This document shows, one piece after another, positions 7,511 through 18,100 of a stretch of 42,225 bases of DNA (position 1 is the first letter of the stretch; the number at the start of each line of letters is the position of its first letter). Position numbers and translations under genes: made by a program. The stretch spans positions 1-42,225 of IMG/VR virus record IMGVR_UViG_3300012936_000042; one strand, given 5' to 3'. This DNA is from a virus. The notes under the pieces were generated by a model, which worked only from the letters and a program-made list of their open reading frames with translations, was not told the origin of the DNA and did no database searches.

Positions 7511-9463
7511 TTATACCGCTGATGCTGTAATTACTCCAGTTTGTGGATCCCATATACCAGAACCAATCACATTCATACTTATAGTAAGTCTAGTCACTGT
7601 AAGGTTAACTGTGGCAGTTGGATTTGAGATAGTAAAATCTCCAATAACATTTACGTTTTGTGTACCAGCACTATCTACCGCTACTAATGTTTTAGCAACG
7701 CCTGTGTTTACATCAATCGGACTTGTTGTTGCAGTATAATATACAGCATGTATTTTTGCAACTTTGCCTTTTACTGTTCCTGATGGTGTAAATATTTCAG
7801 TCAAAATAGCCGCTACATTTGTTAATAATGTTGTGTCGCCGCCGCCTGCCCAAGTACCAACAGCATATGTGCTTCCAAGTCCTGTAACATCTAATCCAGT
7901 TGTAAGTTGGGCCGCATTTATTTCTTGATCGGCATAGCCTTTAGTTGCGACAAGATTGTCAGCATCTTCTGTCAAAGCAGGAGTGTTTATAACATCTCTT
8001 GGACTAACAGGCTTGTCTACATTTGTAATTTTTACGTTGTTTATTAAGTTAATAGAACCAACTGATGCTAGTTCTAAGTTAGCAGTAGTAGTAATCCTAT
8101 CTTCTGTAAGTGTCATTGTATCAGTCTGTGAAACTTGACCAACAACTAATGTATTAAGTTGTCCAATGTTTTGAATATTACTGTTAATAACTGTACTACC
8201 TAATGTGTCTAATGAAAGCACATTATTTGTGTTAATAAAGAAACTGTCATTGCTTTTATCTAGATTAATACCATGTGAACTTGTCCAGTTATCAGTAGCT
8301 GTTCTCCATGTCCAACGCTTGTCATCACCTTGTGTTCTAACTACAATACCTGCATCGTCAACATCTGCGTCTGTAGGCAAAGTACTGTCTTCAAAAATAG
8401 CAAGTTCTATTTGCTTATCTTCAACACGTAAAGTTGCTACATCTAAACTTGTCATATTTCCTGATACAAGTAAATCACCTGTAACCACAAGATTGTTTGG
8501 TCTTGCTGTAGTTCCAATTATCACGCCTTCAGTATATGTGCTACCTGCTATAGCCGCCGCACTTGGTGCATCATTGAATATACCTAAACGTCTTGCATCG
8601 CCATCGAAATGTAAACCATTGTATTCGCCAGTGCCATCTCTTAGTTGTATTCGCATGTCAGCGTTTGGTCTGTTGTTTTGTATTACAGTTGTTTCGCCAC
8701 TTACTTGTACTGTCAAATCACTATCTGTACCAACAATCAAACCACCATCATTTGCAATAGTAATCCTACCTGTAGTTACATCATCTGTATCAGCACTTAT
8801 AAAACTATTTGCATCAAATACATTTCCACTATCATCAATAATTTTACCAGCACTTGTTGCCTTACCAAACCATTGAAATCCGTCAAATGTTGTGCTTAAA
8901 TTATAACCTATTCCTAAGTTTGTAAAACCAGAAATAGCAGGATAAGGTGTAAATGCTTCTTTACTTACGATTGCATACAAACTACCATTCAAATATTTTT
9001 TCGTGATTACTTTATTTTGACCAGTAGTTGAATTTACAGTTTCAATAACATCACCAGATCTAAGTTGATTTTTTGTATATGGAGGACCAACTAAAAGAGT
9101 GTCTGTGCCATTCCAAAAGAACATTTGATCTTTAGATCCATCAATCCATATATCACCTTGTATTAATTCTGTAGGTTGTGAACTTGCATATATTGTGCTA
9201 TCAGTACTTCTAAAAGTAGTTCCGTCATATATTTTTAATCTACCTGTAGCTGTATCATACCAAAGCTGACCTCTTATAGGCCTTGTTGGTGCAGTTGAGT
9301 TACTAAAGTTCTCAAGCATTTTAATAAAGTTTTCATTTATACTTTCGCCAAATCCTTGATAGTTTTTGCCTATTAAAGAAATGTCTGCGGTTGTAATATC
9401 AAGCCTGCCGTCTACAAGTTCTACTAATATTGATCCGTCTGTTTTATTAAGTTTATAGGCCAT
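7511..9463 (-). CDS. Tail fibre protein with shared GQLWYD N-terminal module
   Basis: A 650-residue protein. The first 130 residues are the shared fibre module (MAYKLNKTDGS, DISLIGKNYQGFGE, NENFIKMLENF, GQLWYDTATGRLKIYDG, GDIWIDG, LLVGPPY). The middle (about 285-400) has the beta-rich pattern of marine phage fibres, including HFDGDARRLGIFNDAPS and a segment with VRTQGDDKRWTWRT. The C-terminal 110 residues (from about STYAVGTWAGGGD) differ from the other two fibres and form a separate beta-rich domain. The gene starts within the TAATG stop-start overlap with the upstream collar-containing gene, with GGAG about 9 bases before the ATG. Probably a trimeric fibre or adhesin component; receptor unknown. 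Confidence 0.75.
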   Translation of the reverse strand: MAYKLNKTDGSILVELVDGRLDITTADISLIGKNYQGFGESINENFIKMLENFSNSTAPTRPIRGQLWYDTATGRLKIYDGTTFRSTDSTIYASSQPTELIQGDIWIDGSKDQMFFWNGTDTLLVGPPYTKNQLRSGDVIETVNSTTGQNKVITKKYLNGSLYAIVSKEAFTPYPAISGFTNLGIGYNLSTTFDGFQWFGKATSAGKIIDDSGNVFDANSFISADTDDVTTGRITIANDGGLIVGTDSDLTVQVSGETTVIQNNRPNADMRIQLRDGTGEYNGLHFDGDARRLGIFNDAPSAAAIAGSTYTEGVIIGTTARPNNLVVTGDLLVSGNMTSLDVATLRVEDKQIELAIFEDSTLPTDADVDDAGIVVRTQGDDKRWTWRTATDNWTSSHGINLDKSNDSFFINTNNVLSLDTLGSTVINSNIQNIGQLNTLVVGQVSQTDTMTLTEDRITTTANLELASVGSINLINNVKITNVDKPVSPRDVINTPALTEDADNLVATKGYADQEINAAQLTTGLDVTGLGSTYAVGTWAGGGDTTLLTNVAAILTEIFTPSGTVKGKVAKIHAVYYTATTSPIDVNTGVAKTLVAVDSAGTQNVNVIGDFTISNPTATVNLTVTRLTISMNVIGSGIWDPQTGVITASAV

Positions 9464-11475
9464 TAAGTTACTCCGTGATATATAATAAAGTTCAATGCAA
9501 CAAATGGATTTACAATATCTAAGGCATCATTTGCTAAGTTGACTAAGCCTCCTGAGGTCCTAAGTCTTGAACCTGTACCTGATGCATCACCATCACCTGA
9601 TATAGTTTCTGGAGCTGTTGTAGTTGCAGTTGTTGTGGCGTAAAACTGTTCGCCAGTACTACTTTTTAAATCATGTTCGTGTTCAGGCAAATGTCTTTCT
9701 TCTAATGTTGTATTTTCAGAACCGCTTACTCCACCCATTGTAGCAAGCGAAGCATTTGATATTCTATTTGATCCACCGGGTAGACCTATACCTGCTGGCA
9801 TACGTCCACGCATGTCTGGTATTTTAAATAATGTATTTGGATCACTAGACGTGCCATGATAATATGTAGTTGGATCTGCTGGATCGTATCCTAGTGCAGT
9901 AGCCAGTGTGCCGTACACAGATACTGCTTTTTCTGATCCGTCTAATATAAACCAACCTGTTGGAGCAGTTATGCCGCCAAACATAATAATCGTTCCAACT
10001 GGCATTGTATCAATACTACCAATAATATCATTAGGTGTTGCAGATTTCAAAGTGCCACTTTGATTAATCAGTAATGTATCGGTTGTTCTGTTAACAGTTG
10101 TGGCCGCTGTTCTATTTGAAATTATCTCAGGTTGTGCAACCATGTTAAAAGTTTTTGTGCTACCACCTGTCTGTCCATCAAAAGTTTGTGCTACTGATGT
10201 CATTTCTCCAGTAATACTAAATGTTGTCACACTGTTTAACTTTGCTGTGCTTCCAGCTGTGCCACTAACATTACCAGTTACATCACCTGTTAAGTTTCCT
10301 GTAATCCTATTTGCATGTAGTGTATCGTATGGTAATACACTAGACCCTATATTTCTAACACCGCCAGTGTCTGGCAAAATATTTGTACTTGTTATATTTC
10401 CATCTAATACAAAACTACCGCCAATGTTTAAGTTTTTAGTTATTCCTACACCACCTGCTACAATCAAAGAACCTGTAGTTGCATTGTTACTTTCTGTAGT
10501 GCCATTTACAGTTATATTGCTATCTGTTTTAATATTGCCTACAACGTCTAAACTTTCAGTTGGAGATAAGTTGTTGATACCTACATTTGTGTTACTCTTA
10601 ATTCTAATAGGAACAGTAAAAGTACCAGCATTGTTTATTCTTAGATCAATAGGTGCACCTGGAACATTATTTTCAATAATGCCATTAGCGCCTTCAACAA
10701 TCATACTCATTGTTTTATTGATTCCTACTTCAATGCCTTCGTTACTTTTGATTTGCATTTTTTCGCCAACTTGATTGACTATGTTGTTACGCATAAATGC
10801 TGAACTAGGAATAGTACCACCACTTATAAGTAAGTTTTCAGCTGTTGTTGCTGTGCCATTAAATTTAGCAGTTGTAAGTGATGTGTTAAAATTTACACCT
10901 ACTTTTATAGGTGTACTGCTATTATAACCTGCAAAGGTTGTTTTAGGCGCAAACTCCACTCTACTAATAATAGTAACTGGTATATTATCTACATAACCTA
11001 TTATAACTGTTCTACTTACATCACCTGTATCTATTATTTCTTCTACTAGTGTTCCGCTTTTGTTTCCATCACTAAATTCAGGTCCTACTAAAAGCCAACC
11101 ACTTCCAGTATATAGATAAAGTTGACTTGTGCTTGTGTTTACCCACAAATCTCCTTTAACGCTATTTGTACTTGCTGGTTCACTTGTACCTTTTTTTAGT
11201 CCGCCTGCGGCCACCCAGTTTGTTCCATCGTATATTTTAAGTTGATCTACACTATCTGTAGTGTCATACCATAACTGTCCTTCGACAGGATTTGATGGAG
11301 GATTAACGTTAGCAAAGTTTTCTAATAGATGTAAAAAGTTTTGATTAATACTTGTGCCATAATCTGATAGTAATCTACCAGGTAACTTAACACTTGTTTC
11401 TGTGTTGATACTATTATCTTCAACATTAATAGTACCCTTGTTAGCTTGATCTGTAAACGGAATATTGTATGCCAT
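9463..11475 (-). CDS. Tail fibre protein with C-terminal phage tail collar domain
   Basis: A 670-residue protein. The first ~135 residues are the shared module (MAYNIPFTD, SVKLPGRLLSDYGT, NQNFLHLLENF, GQLWYDTTD, GDLWVNTS, WLLVGPEF). The middle consists of beta-repeat segments like those of T4 long fibres. From about residue 490, MPVGTIIMFGGITAPTGW followed by FILDGSEKAVSVYGTLATAL is the hallmark of the phage tail collar domain, as in the T4 short tail fibre gp12. HLPEHEHDL near residue 600 is the His-rich region that often follows it. The start lies in a TAATG overlap with the upstream 200-residue gene, with GGAGG about 9 bases before. It is a good candidate for the receptor-binding or baseplate-anchoring short fibre. 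Confidence 0.8.
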   Translation of the reverse strand: MAYNIPFTDQANKGTINVEDNSINTETSVKLPGRLLSDYGTSINQNFLHLLENFANVNPPSNPVEGQLWYDTTDSVDQLKIYDGTNWVAAGGLKKGTSEPASTNSVKGDLWVNTSTSQLYLYTGSGWLLVGPEFSDGNKSGTLVEEIIDTGDVSRTVIIGYVDNIPVTIISRVEFAPKTTFAGYNSSTPIKVGVNFNTSLTTAKFNGTATTAENLLISGGTIPSSAFMRNNIVNQVGEKMQIKSNEGIEVGINKTMSMIVEGANGIIENNVPGAPIDLRINNAGTFTVPIRIKSNTNVGINNLSPTESLDVVGNIKTDSNITVNGTTESNNATTGSLIVAGGVGITKNLNIGGSFVLDGNITSTNILPDTGGVRNIGSSVLPYDTLHANRITGNLTGDVTGNVSGTAGSTAKLNSVTTFSITGEMTSVAQTFDGQTGGSTKTFNMVAQPEIISNRTAATTVNRTTDTLLINQSGTLKSATPNDIIGSIDTMPVGTIIMFGGITAPTGWFILDGSEKAVSVYGTLATALGYDPADPTTYYHGTSSDPNTLFKIPDMRGRMPAGIGLPGGSNRISNASLATMGGVSGSENTTLEERHLPEHEHDLKSSTGEQFYATTTATTTAPETISGDGDASGTGSRLRTSGGLVNLANDALDIVNPFVALNFIIYHGVT

Positions 11476-12077
11476 TAGCTGTTTCCTCCGCTAAGGCTTT
11501 GTACTCTAACTGTATAGTCTATTTGTATTAAACGGTTTAGTGATTTTTGAACAGGATGGAATATAACATGTGTAAGTAATCTACCAGTACCAGTAGACGC
11601 ATAACCAACTAATCCTAGCTCGTCAAATACAAACTGTTGTTCAGTATCTGCCGCAGTATCAAAAGCATCTTGTCCTTCTGGTTCTCCGTAATCTAATAAA
11701 CAACTTACAACTATGTCAGTATAGTTTACACCTGTGACATGCCTTGTTTCTATTTTATTTCGTTGTGGGTCAACGTTGTTAACGCTTCTGTCATCAACAA
11801 CCTTTGTATATGTTTGATTGTACAAACTTGCATTTGTACCAGTGCTATTTGGGGTTAGGTATGTGATAATACCTGTAGGATCAACACTAGTTCCGCCATT
11901 ACCGAAAGCCATTTCATATATATAACCTTGACCAGAGTTGCCTAAACTTTCTGCAAGACTTATGCTCATGTTTTCGTAATGAATAGCGTTGCGTTTATTC
12001 ACAAATACATGTCCAGACTCTGGATTATGTATTTTTATGTGTCCTTCTATGTGTACTCCACTTTGTTCATTTATCAT
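11475..12077 (-). CDS. Virion structural protein, 200 residues, between giant protein and fibres
   Basis: A conserved-looking protein in the tail block. Segments include MINEQSGVHIEGHIKIHNPE, NAIHYENMSISLAESLGN, YEMAFGNGGTSVD, DIVVSCLLDYGEPEGQDAFD and the C-terminal THVIFHPVQKSLNRLIQIDY. From memory similar proteins occur in T4-like marine phages next to fibre genes, with no known function. Beta-rich, no signal peptide, no catalytic motif. The first of the fibre-region genes behind the late-like box at 12100-12108, and translationally coupled to the collar fibre downstream (TAATG). It may be a baseplate adaptor for the three fibres, in the manner of T4 gp9, gp10 or gp11, but no sequence match to those was recognised. 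Confidence 0.7.
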   Translation of the reverse strand: MINEQSGVHIEGHIKIHNPESGHVFVNKRNAIHYENMSISLAESLGNSGQGYIYEMAFGNGGTSVDPTGIITYLTPNSTGTNASLYNQTYTKVVDDRSVNNVDPQRNKIETRHVTGVNYTDIVVSCLLDYGEPEGQDAFDTAADTEQQFVFDELGLVGYASTGTGRLLTHVIFHPVQKSLNRLIQIDYTVRVQSLSGGNS

Positions 12078-12099
12078 GTTTACATTCCGTTTCTATACT

Positions 12100-12108
12100 G
12101 TATTTATC
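12100..12108 (-). promoter_or_regulatory. T4-late-like promoter box before the fibre genes
   Basis: The minus-strand sequence GATAAATAC matches TATAAATA in seven of eight positions. It overlaps the TAA stop codon of the giant gene. It ends about 22 bases before the ATG of the 200-residue protein, with GGAA as the nearest ribosome binding element. Position and sequence fit a late promoter that lets fibre genes be made independently of the 13.7 kb gene upstream. Confidence 0.55.
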
Positions 12109-15100
12109 GGGGTAGCGATATTGTTTTGTCTGTTATAAACCTAGCTATTTCATTATTACTATTAGCAAGTGCTTTGCCTGTATCATTCCAAATTTTGCCT
12201 GTTTTACGTATAACTTTTACCAATGTTCCGTCTGCAGGTGGGTCAATATAATCAGCTAAATTGATTACTGTCCTTGTACTAGAACCCCAAACAATATTTT
12301 CTATTGTATATTCAGGTGCTAGTGTTACATCTGCTTCTGGTGAATCCATATCGACTGTTTTGTCAAATGTTACTACATTGTCTTTACGCAATCGTATCCC
12401 GCCAACAAATACATCTATTTCGTTTACACTAGTAGGAACAAAATCTAAAACAAATTGTTTTGTACTTGTATCACCTACAAATGTAGTTGTTGCTATTTCG
12501 TCTTTATAAGGAATAGTTTCTTCTATTCCTTGACCTTGCACTACTGTTCCAGTGGCATATTGTGCCGCTATACCAGTACCTAAAGTGCCTCTTCGTAACT
12601 GCCTTAGAAGATTTCCGTCTACTGTAAAATATTCTATGCGTTCTTTATCTATGAATACTACACCAGGTATACCTAAAGCTCTATTAGGAGTTTGAATACC
12701 TGTTGCATTCTTTAACTGTATTGAAGTATCATAATAGTTTAAAGGTTGTTGTAATTCATATTCATTATCTCTGTTAAGACGTTTATAATGATGTCTGTTT
12801 AACATATCCTTAAATATTCTGTAACCAAACTTAGGAGCAACAGGAGTTCCTGCAAACTGTAATACTTCAACTTTATCATTACTTGTTACTTTTTGTTTAA
12901 GCTGTACGCCATCGCCCGAAGTTGATAGGGTATAATCATTTTGTGATGTTAATAAATCACCATTTTTAAATACCCAAACATAGTTTGCACTAATAGCAGG
13001 TTTTTGTAACTTTATGAATCCTCTACTTAACAAGTTTTTATCTATGTATGCTTGTGTGCCAGCCGGAGCATCAGTTGTATTCCATACAATATCAAAAGCG
13101 TTTCTTTCAAACTCGTTGATATCATGATTGCTAAATGTGTAAATGTTTACTGTTTCCCAATCAGCTGGTGCATCTGTTAATGTTAGTTGCGTTGTTTCAG
13201 AAAGTGTTACGCTGGTAATCTTTGCTATAGTGCTATCATTATCAAAGTTAGCAATAATTTCAGGAGAATCATCAATACTTGCTAGTTGGAATAATTCTCT
13301 AACATAGCCACGTAACTCTATTGTAAGTGTTCCGCTTGATCTTGTAAAACTTTCAACTGTAGCAATAACTACTGTGCTATCATCAGATAATCTAAATTGT
13401 ATATCTTGTCCTTGAACAGGATCATTTACACCATCGCCATTGCCTATAATAACTGTGGTATTTAAAAAGAAATATTCTGCATCACGTATAACAAATATTT
13501 CAAATAAATCTCCTTCAGCGCCTACATTGTTGTTAAGCAGTAATACTCTACCATTTATTGTATCATATAGATAATCTTTTGTATCCATAATTTGATTATT
13601 CAAATAACATACAAAATCAGTATTTCTTAATAATCTGTAATCTTCAAACTGCCATCTATCAATATCATATGCTCTTGCTACTGTCAAAGTGTATGATTTT
13701 CTATATCCTGCATTTAAGAATCTTCCATCGCCTCTTTTTATTAAAATGTTTTGTGCAATAGGTTTTTTGATTGTAGGAAATGCAACGCTATTAATAAATT
13801 TATGTGACTTATTTGTTCCATCACATACAAAAGTATTATCAATAACCATTCGGCTAAACTTACTTACTTCACCATCGTATATTGTATAGTTTACTATATC
13901 GCCAGCGGCTCCTATAGATGGTAGTTCTAATCTAACAAATCCATTATAATCTCTGATACCAAACTCTTGTTGTGATTCTTTGTATGTGCCATTTATAGTT
14001 AAAAATGCACTAAGACCATCTTTCCATGCAATATTCAAATCATAATATGTATTGATACCATCTGCAATAAACTGATCACTATCTACAATGTTTACACCAT
14101 TAACACCTATTGTGGTAATAGACAAGTTTTTGCCTGCCGCTATAGCTGTACTATCTTCTAAACTTATTGTTTTTTCAGACCAGTTGACATTAACGTTTGC
14201 AAGATCTATAACATTGTTATCAAGTTGTATTATTAGTGTTGTGTTATCTTGAGGATAATCTTCAAAATCATATTCAATAGTTGTGCCATCAGTTATATAA
14301 TTTCTAACTGCAATAACACCTGTACCATCTGTATTTCTGTTATAAACTTGTATATCTAATGTATCTAAAACTTGTCCAGGTACTTGCTCTTCCGGTCCTT
14401 TGCTTGTTTTTTCTGTAACAAATCCATCACCGTCAACAACAATATCACTAGCACTTATACCAGATGCAGTTGTATATTCAAAGTTACCGCCTTGCAAGCT
14501 AACATCTAATGCTGTGCTTTGTGCAGAATAGCTACCGTCACTTGTAGATTTTCTTATTATTACTACATCGCCGTCTTTTGTAGTTATAACATTACTGTCT
14601 AAAAATACAGTATTAGTTATATCATCACCTTGTAAAGATACCATTTTTGCATTTGGATTAGTTACAACACTACTACCATCATATGCAGGATCATCTATTC
14701 TAACATTATTTAGATAAACGTTGTAAGTAATACCTGATTCTAATACATTTGCTAATGTTATAATTTGTGTGCTTCCATCTAATATGATAATTTCATCATC
14801 ATAGTTTGTATCAAATGTATCAAAGTTTTGTCCAAATGCTTCTGCATCAAATCCTTCGTTTTCACCAAAGCCAATGCTATCCATTTGCACGCCACCGTAA
14901 TCTACACCATCCATAAGTTGTGCAAGTTCTTTACCTGGCATATTAGTACTTGGTTTATAGAAAAAGTTTATTCTGTCAGAAGCATGTAATAGTGATGCAT
15001 CTTTTTTATACTCTATAACAACACTTGCAAAATTTGCTGGTGCATTGTTTAGTGTAATTTTACCTCTTGTTCTATCATAAGATTTTGTATTATCTAAAAC

Positions 15101-18100
15101 ATTTGTTATAGTATAATCGCTTGATAACTGAACTTCTCCTGCAACAGTAACAGTTACATCAGCACTTCTTGTGCTACTTGGCCATTTCAAACTAAATTCA
15201 GTTGCACCGCCATTACCTGTAAATGTTTCTGTTTCATCTAATGTTGTAAAATAATATGCACCTTGTATTCTATCAAACTTCATTAAAATATGCGAACTTC
15301 TAACAAGGCTGTTTCCTATTTGTGCGTATACAATAGCATCTGTTCCATCTATATCTCTATTTGAAACATCTATAGTAACAGTTGGTGTTGTAAAATATTT
15401 TGCGCCAACAGTATCAACTTCAATATAAGTTATGCTACCGCCGCCAATGTATGCTTTACCAGTTAATGTTGGGCCTCCGCCTCCACTGACTGTAACAACC
15501 GCAGTGTAGTTAAATCCAGAGCCGCCATCGTATATTACAAAATCAGTTATTTCAAAACCGTTGTTCTCTAACCAATGCTTTTGTGGATAAGTTGATGTTG
15601 TGTCATTTATACCTGTTATTTGATTGTTAAAAAACTTTATAGTTTCGCTTATAATCTTACCTTCGTTAGCATCATATCTAGGAGGTAAATCAAAATCAGT
15701 AACACTTGTTTGCGTTGGTTCTAGTTTACCATATGAACTTATGTATTCTCTTACCTTTGTGCTATAAGGTTTTACTTCGTTCACATAGTCTTGATAGTTA
15801 GGTAAGTTATCATTTTGGTATGTAATTTTTTGTTCTAACTCGCCAACGTTATGTTTAGCAACTACAAAACTTGATTTGAAAATCCAATCCAAGTCAACTT
15901 GTTCGCTCATTGCATAACGAATACTTGCAAAGAATAGTTTGTTCCATTCACCTTCTAGTTGGTCAACAAATATATTTTCAATAATAGTTTTTAATATAAT
16001 TTTTATTTCTTCTGTTGGTTCTCTATCATATAATGCCGCATCGTAAATAGAAGCATCAAATCCTACAGTTTTATTTTGATATAATATACTATCAAATGCA
16101 AGAGTTCCGTTTTGACGTCCTATAACTTTGTAGTTGACTGTATAATCTACTTCTGGTTGATTATCAATCTTTTCAAGTAACAGCCAACCGCCAGAACCAA
16201 TAGTTTCTATTTTTACAGTGTTTCCTATTCTATCTTGCAAAGCAGATAATGCATAACTGCCAGGCACTACAAAATCAATACGTGTAAGTGCGTCATATCC
16301 TATAGCGTACCAATCTTTATAACTCCAATATAAATTTACATCGTAATCTTGTACATAAGCTCTAAACCATTCTTGAGTACTTTCTAACCAGTTGTACACT
16401 GCCCAAAATCCGCCTATATCAGAATCGTTTGCAACTAATACACTAAATGGACGGACTATAAGAACAGTATCATCTAAATAGTTTTCACCACCGTTGATTA
16501 TTTCTACACTTGTTACTTGTCCTAAGTTGTTTACAAAAGTTTTAAGTTCAGCACCTGTACCGTTGCCTTCAATAGTGACAGTAGGTCCTTGTCTAATATC
16601 ACCGCTTGTATAGTTGCTATCAATATAACCTCTACCTTTTTCTGTTATAGATACGGCTGTAATAACACCATCAACAATAGTTGGAGTTAGCTTTGCTTGC
16701 TTTACTTTTGCTGTACCTACAAATCTTAATAAATTTTCGCTTTCAATCCTTGTATCGTATCTTCTGCTAAACTTACTTGGTTCAGGATCAACTTGTAGTA
16801 ATGGACTGATATCAAAATCATCTACAATAGTGTATTGACACAAAACACCATTTACTCTTTCAATAACTTGTTTTAATGCTTCTTCTCTGTTTACAAACAT
16901 TGCTTGATTAGGTGTGTTTAAAATACCATATCTATATGCTAAACTTACATCAATATCAGGTAATGGTATATTACGAGAATCATATCCAGCAAGGCTGTCT
17001 ATCCATTTACTTTGTATATCAGCATTTGGTTTGCTTGTTGGTAAACCTTCAACTAAAAGTTCGTACTCGTGATGTATGTTTCTATCTATTGCATTATCTT
17101 GCACATAATAATCAATATGTAAAATAGTATCTGTATCTTTTACAAGATTTTTTATATTATGCAATGCTAGTTTTTTATCATCTAACATTGCAACAAATCT
17201 ATAACCCTGTCCTGCAGGATCTGCAATCAAGTTTGCAACATCTAAACTTGTCAACTTTCTACCGTATGTATCTGGTAATGTTGTTTTACTTTTTACCCAG
17301 TAATAATATACAGGAATAAAAGTGCTAGATACAGCATCATATTTTTTAGACACAACATATCTGTCATCACTATATAAAGATAAGCCACTTATACCATCAG
17401 CTAATCCTTCTGTAGTATCAGCAATATTATCCCATTCACTAGGTGTTAAAGAGCTCTCTACCCATTCATATACATCAACACTAAAACCAGGAATAATTTG
17501 ATTCCAAGTGTTTGATTTAAACTGAATATTTCCTTGATAAGGATTATACCATTTTACTGCTGATAAATCCCACCATAGTTTTCCTACGTTCTGGCTACCC
17601 CAAAGATCTTTGCTTCCTGTTCCTGTAGTGCCTACGTTATATACAGCAGGATCGTAATATAACTTATAATGTAGTTCTTGTTCAGCAGGTCCTGGTATTC
17701 TTCCTTTAATAGGATCAATGTAATCTAAATATGTAATAAGATCTTTTGTTGTATTATCGTATAACCACACGCCTTTAATTTTATCTGTGTTAATATTATT
17801 TTCACCTTGACTGTTTATAGTCCATGCGTTTGCATTTATATCTGCTCTATAATCTACAACAAAACCGTTATTTGTATCAGTTTCTTGTGCAGGTGCTACT
17901 ACATAAAGATGATTTCTTTTTAACACTGAATAAGGATTTCTTGATCCTTTTACATCTTGCACTGTATAAAGTTTTTCAGCATACACAAGTTTTGTTGCTA
18001 ATGTTTCATACACATATACTTGTGCATTATCTATTACTGAATCTATTATATCAGTTGCTTTGTTATCTAACGAAGTTGTATCTCCGTCAAAAGTTGTAAA

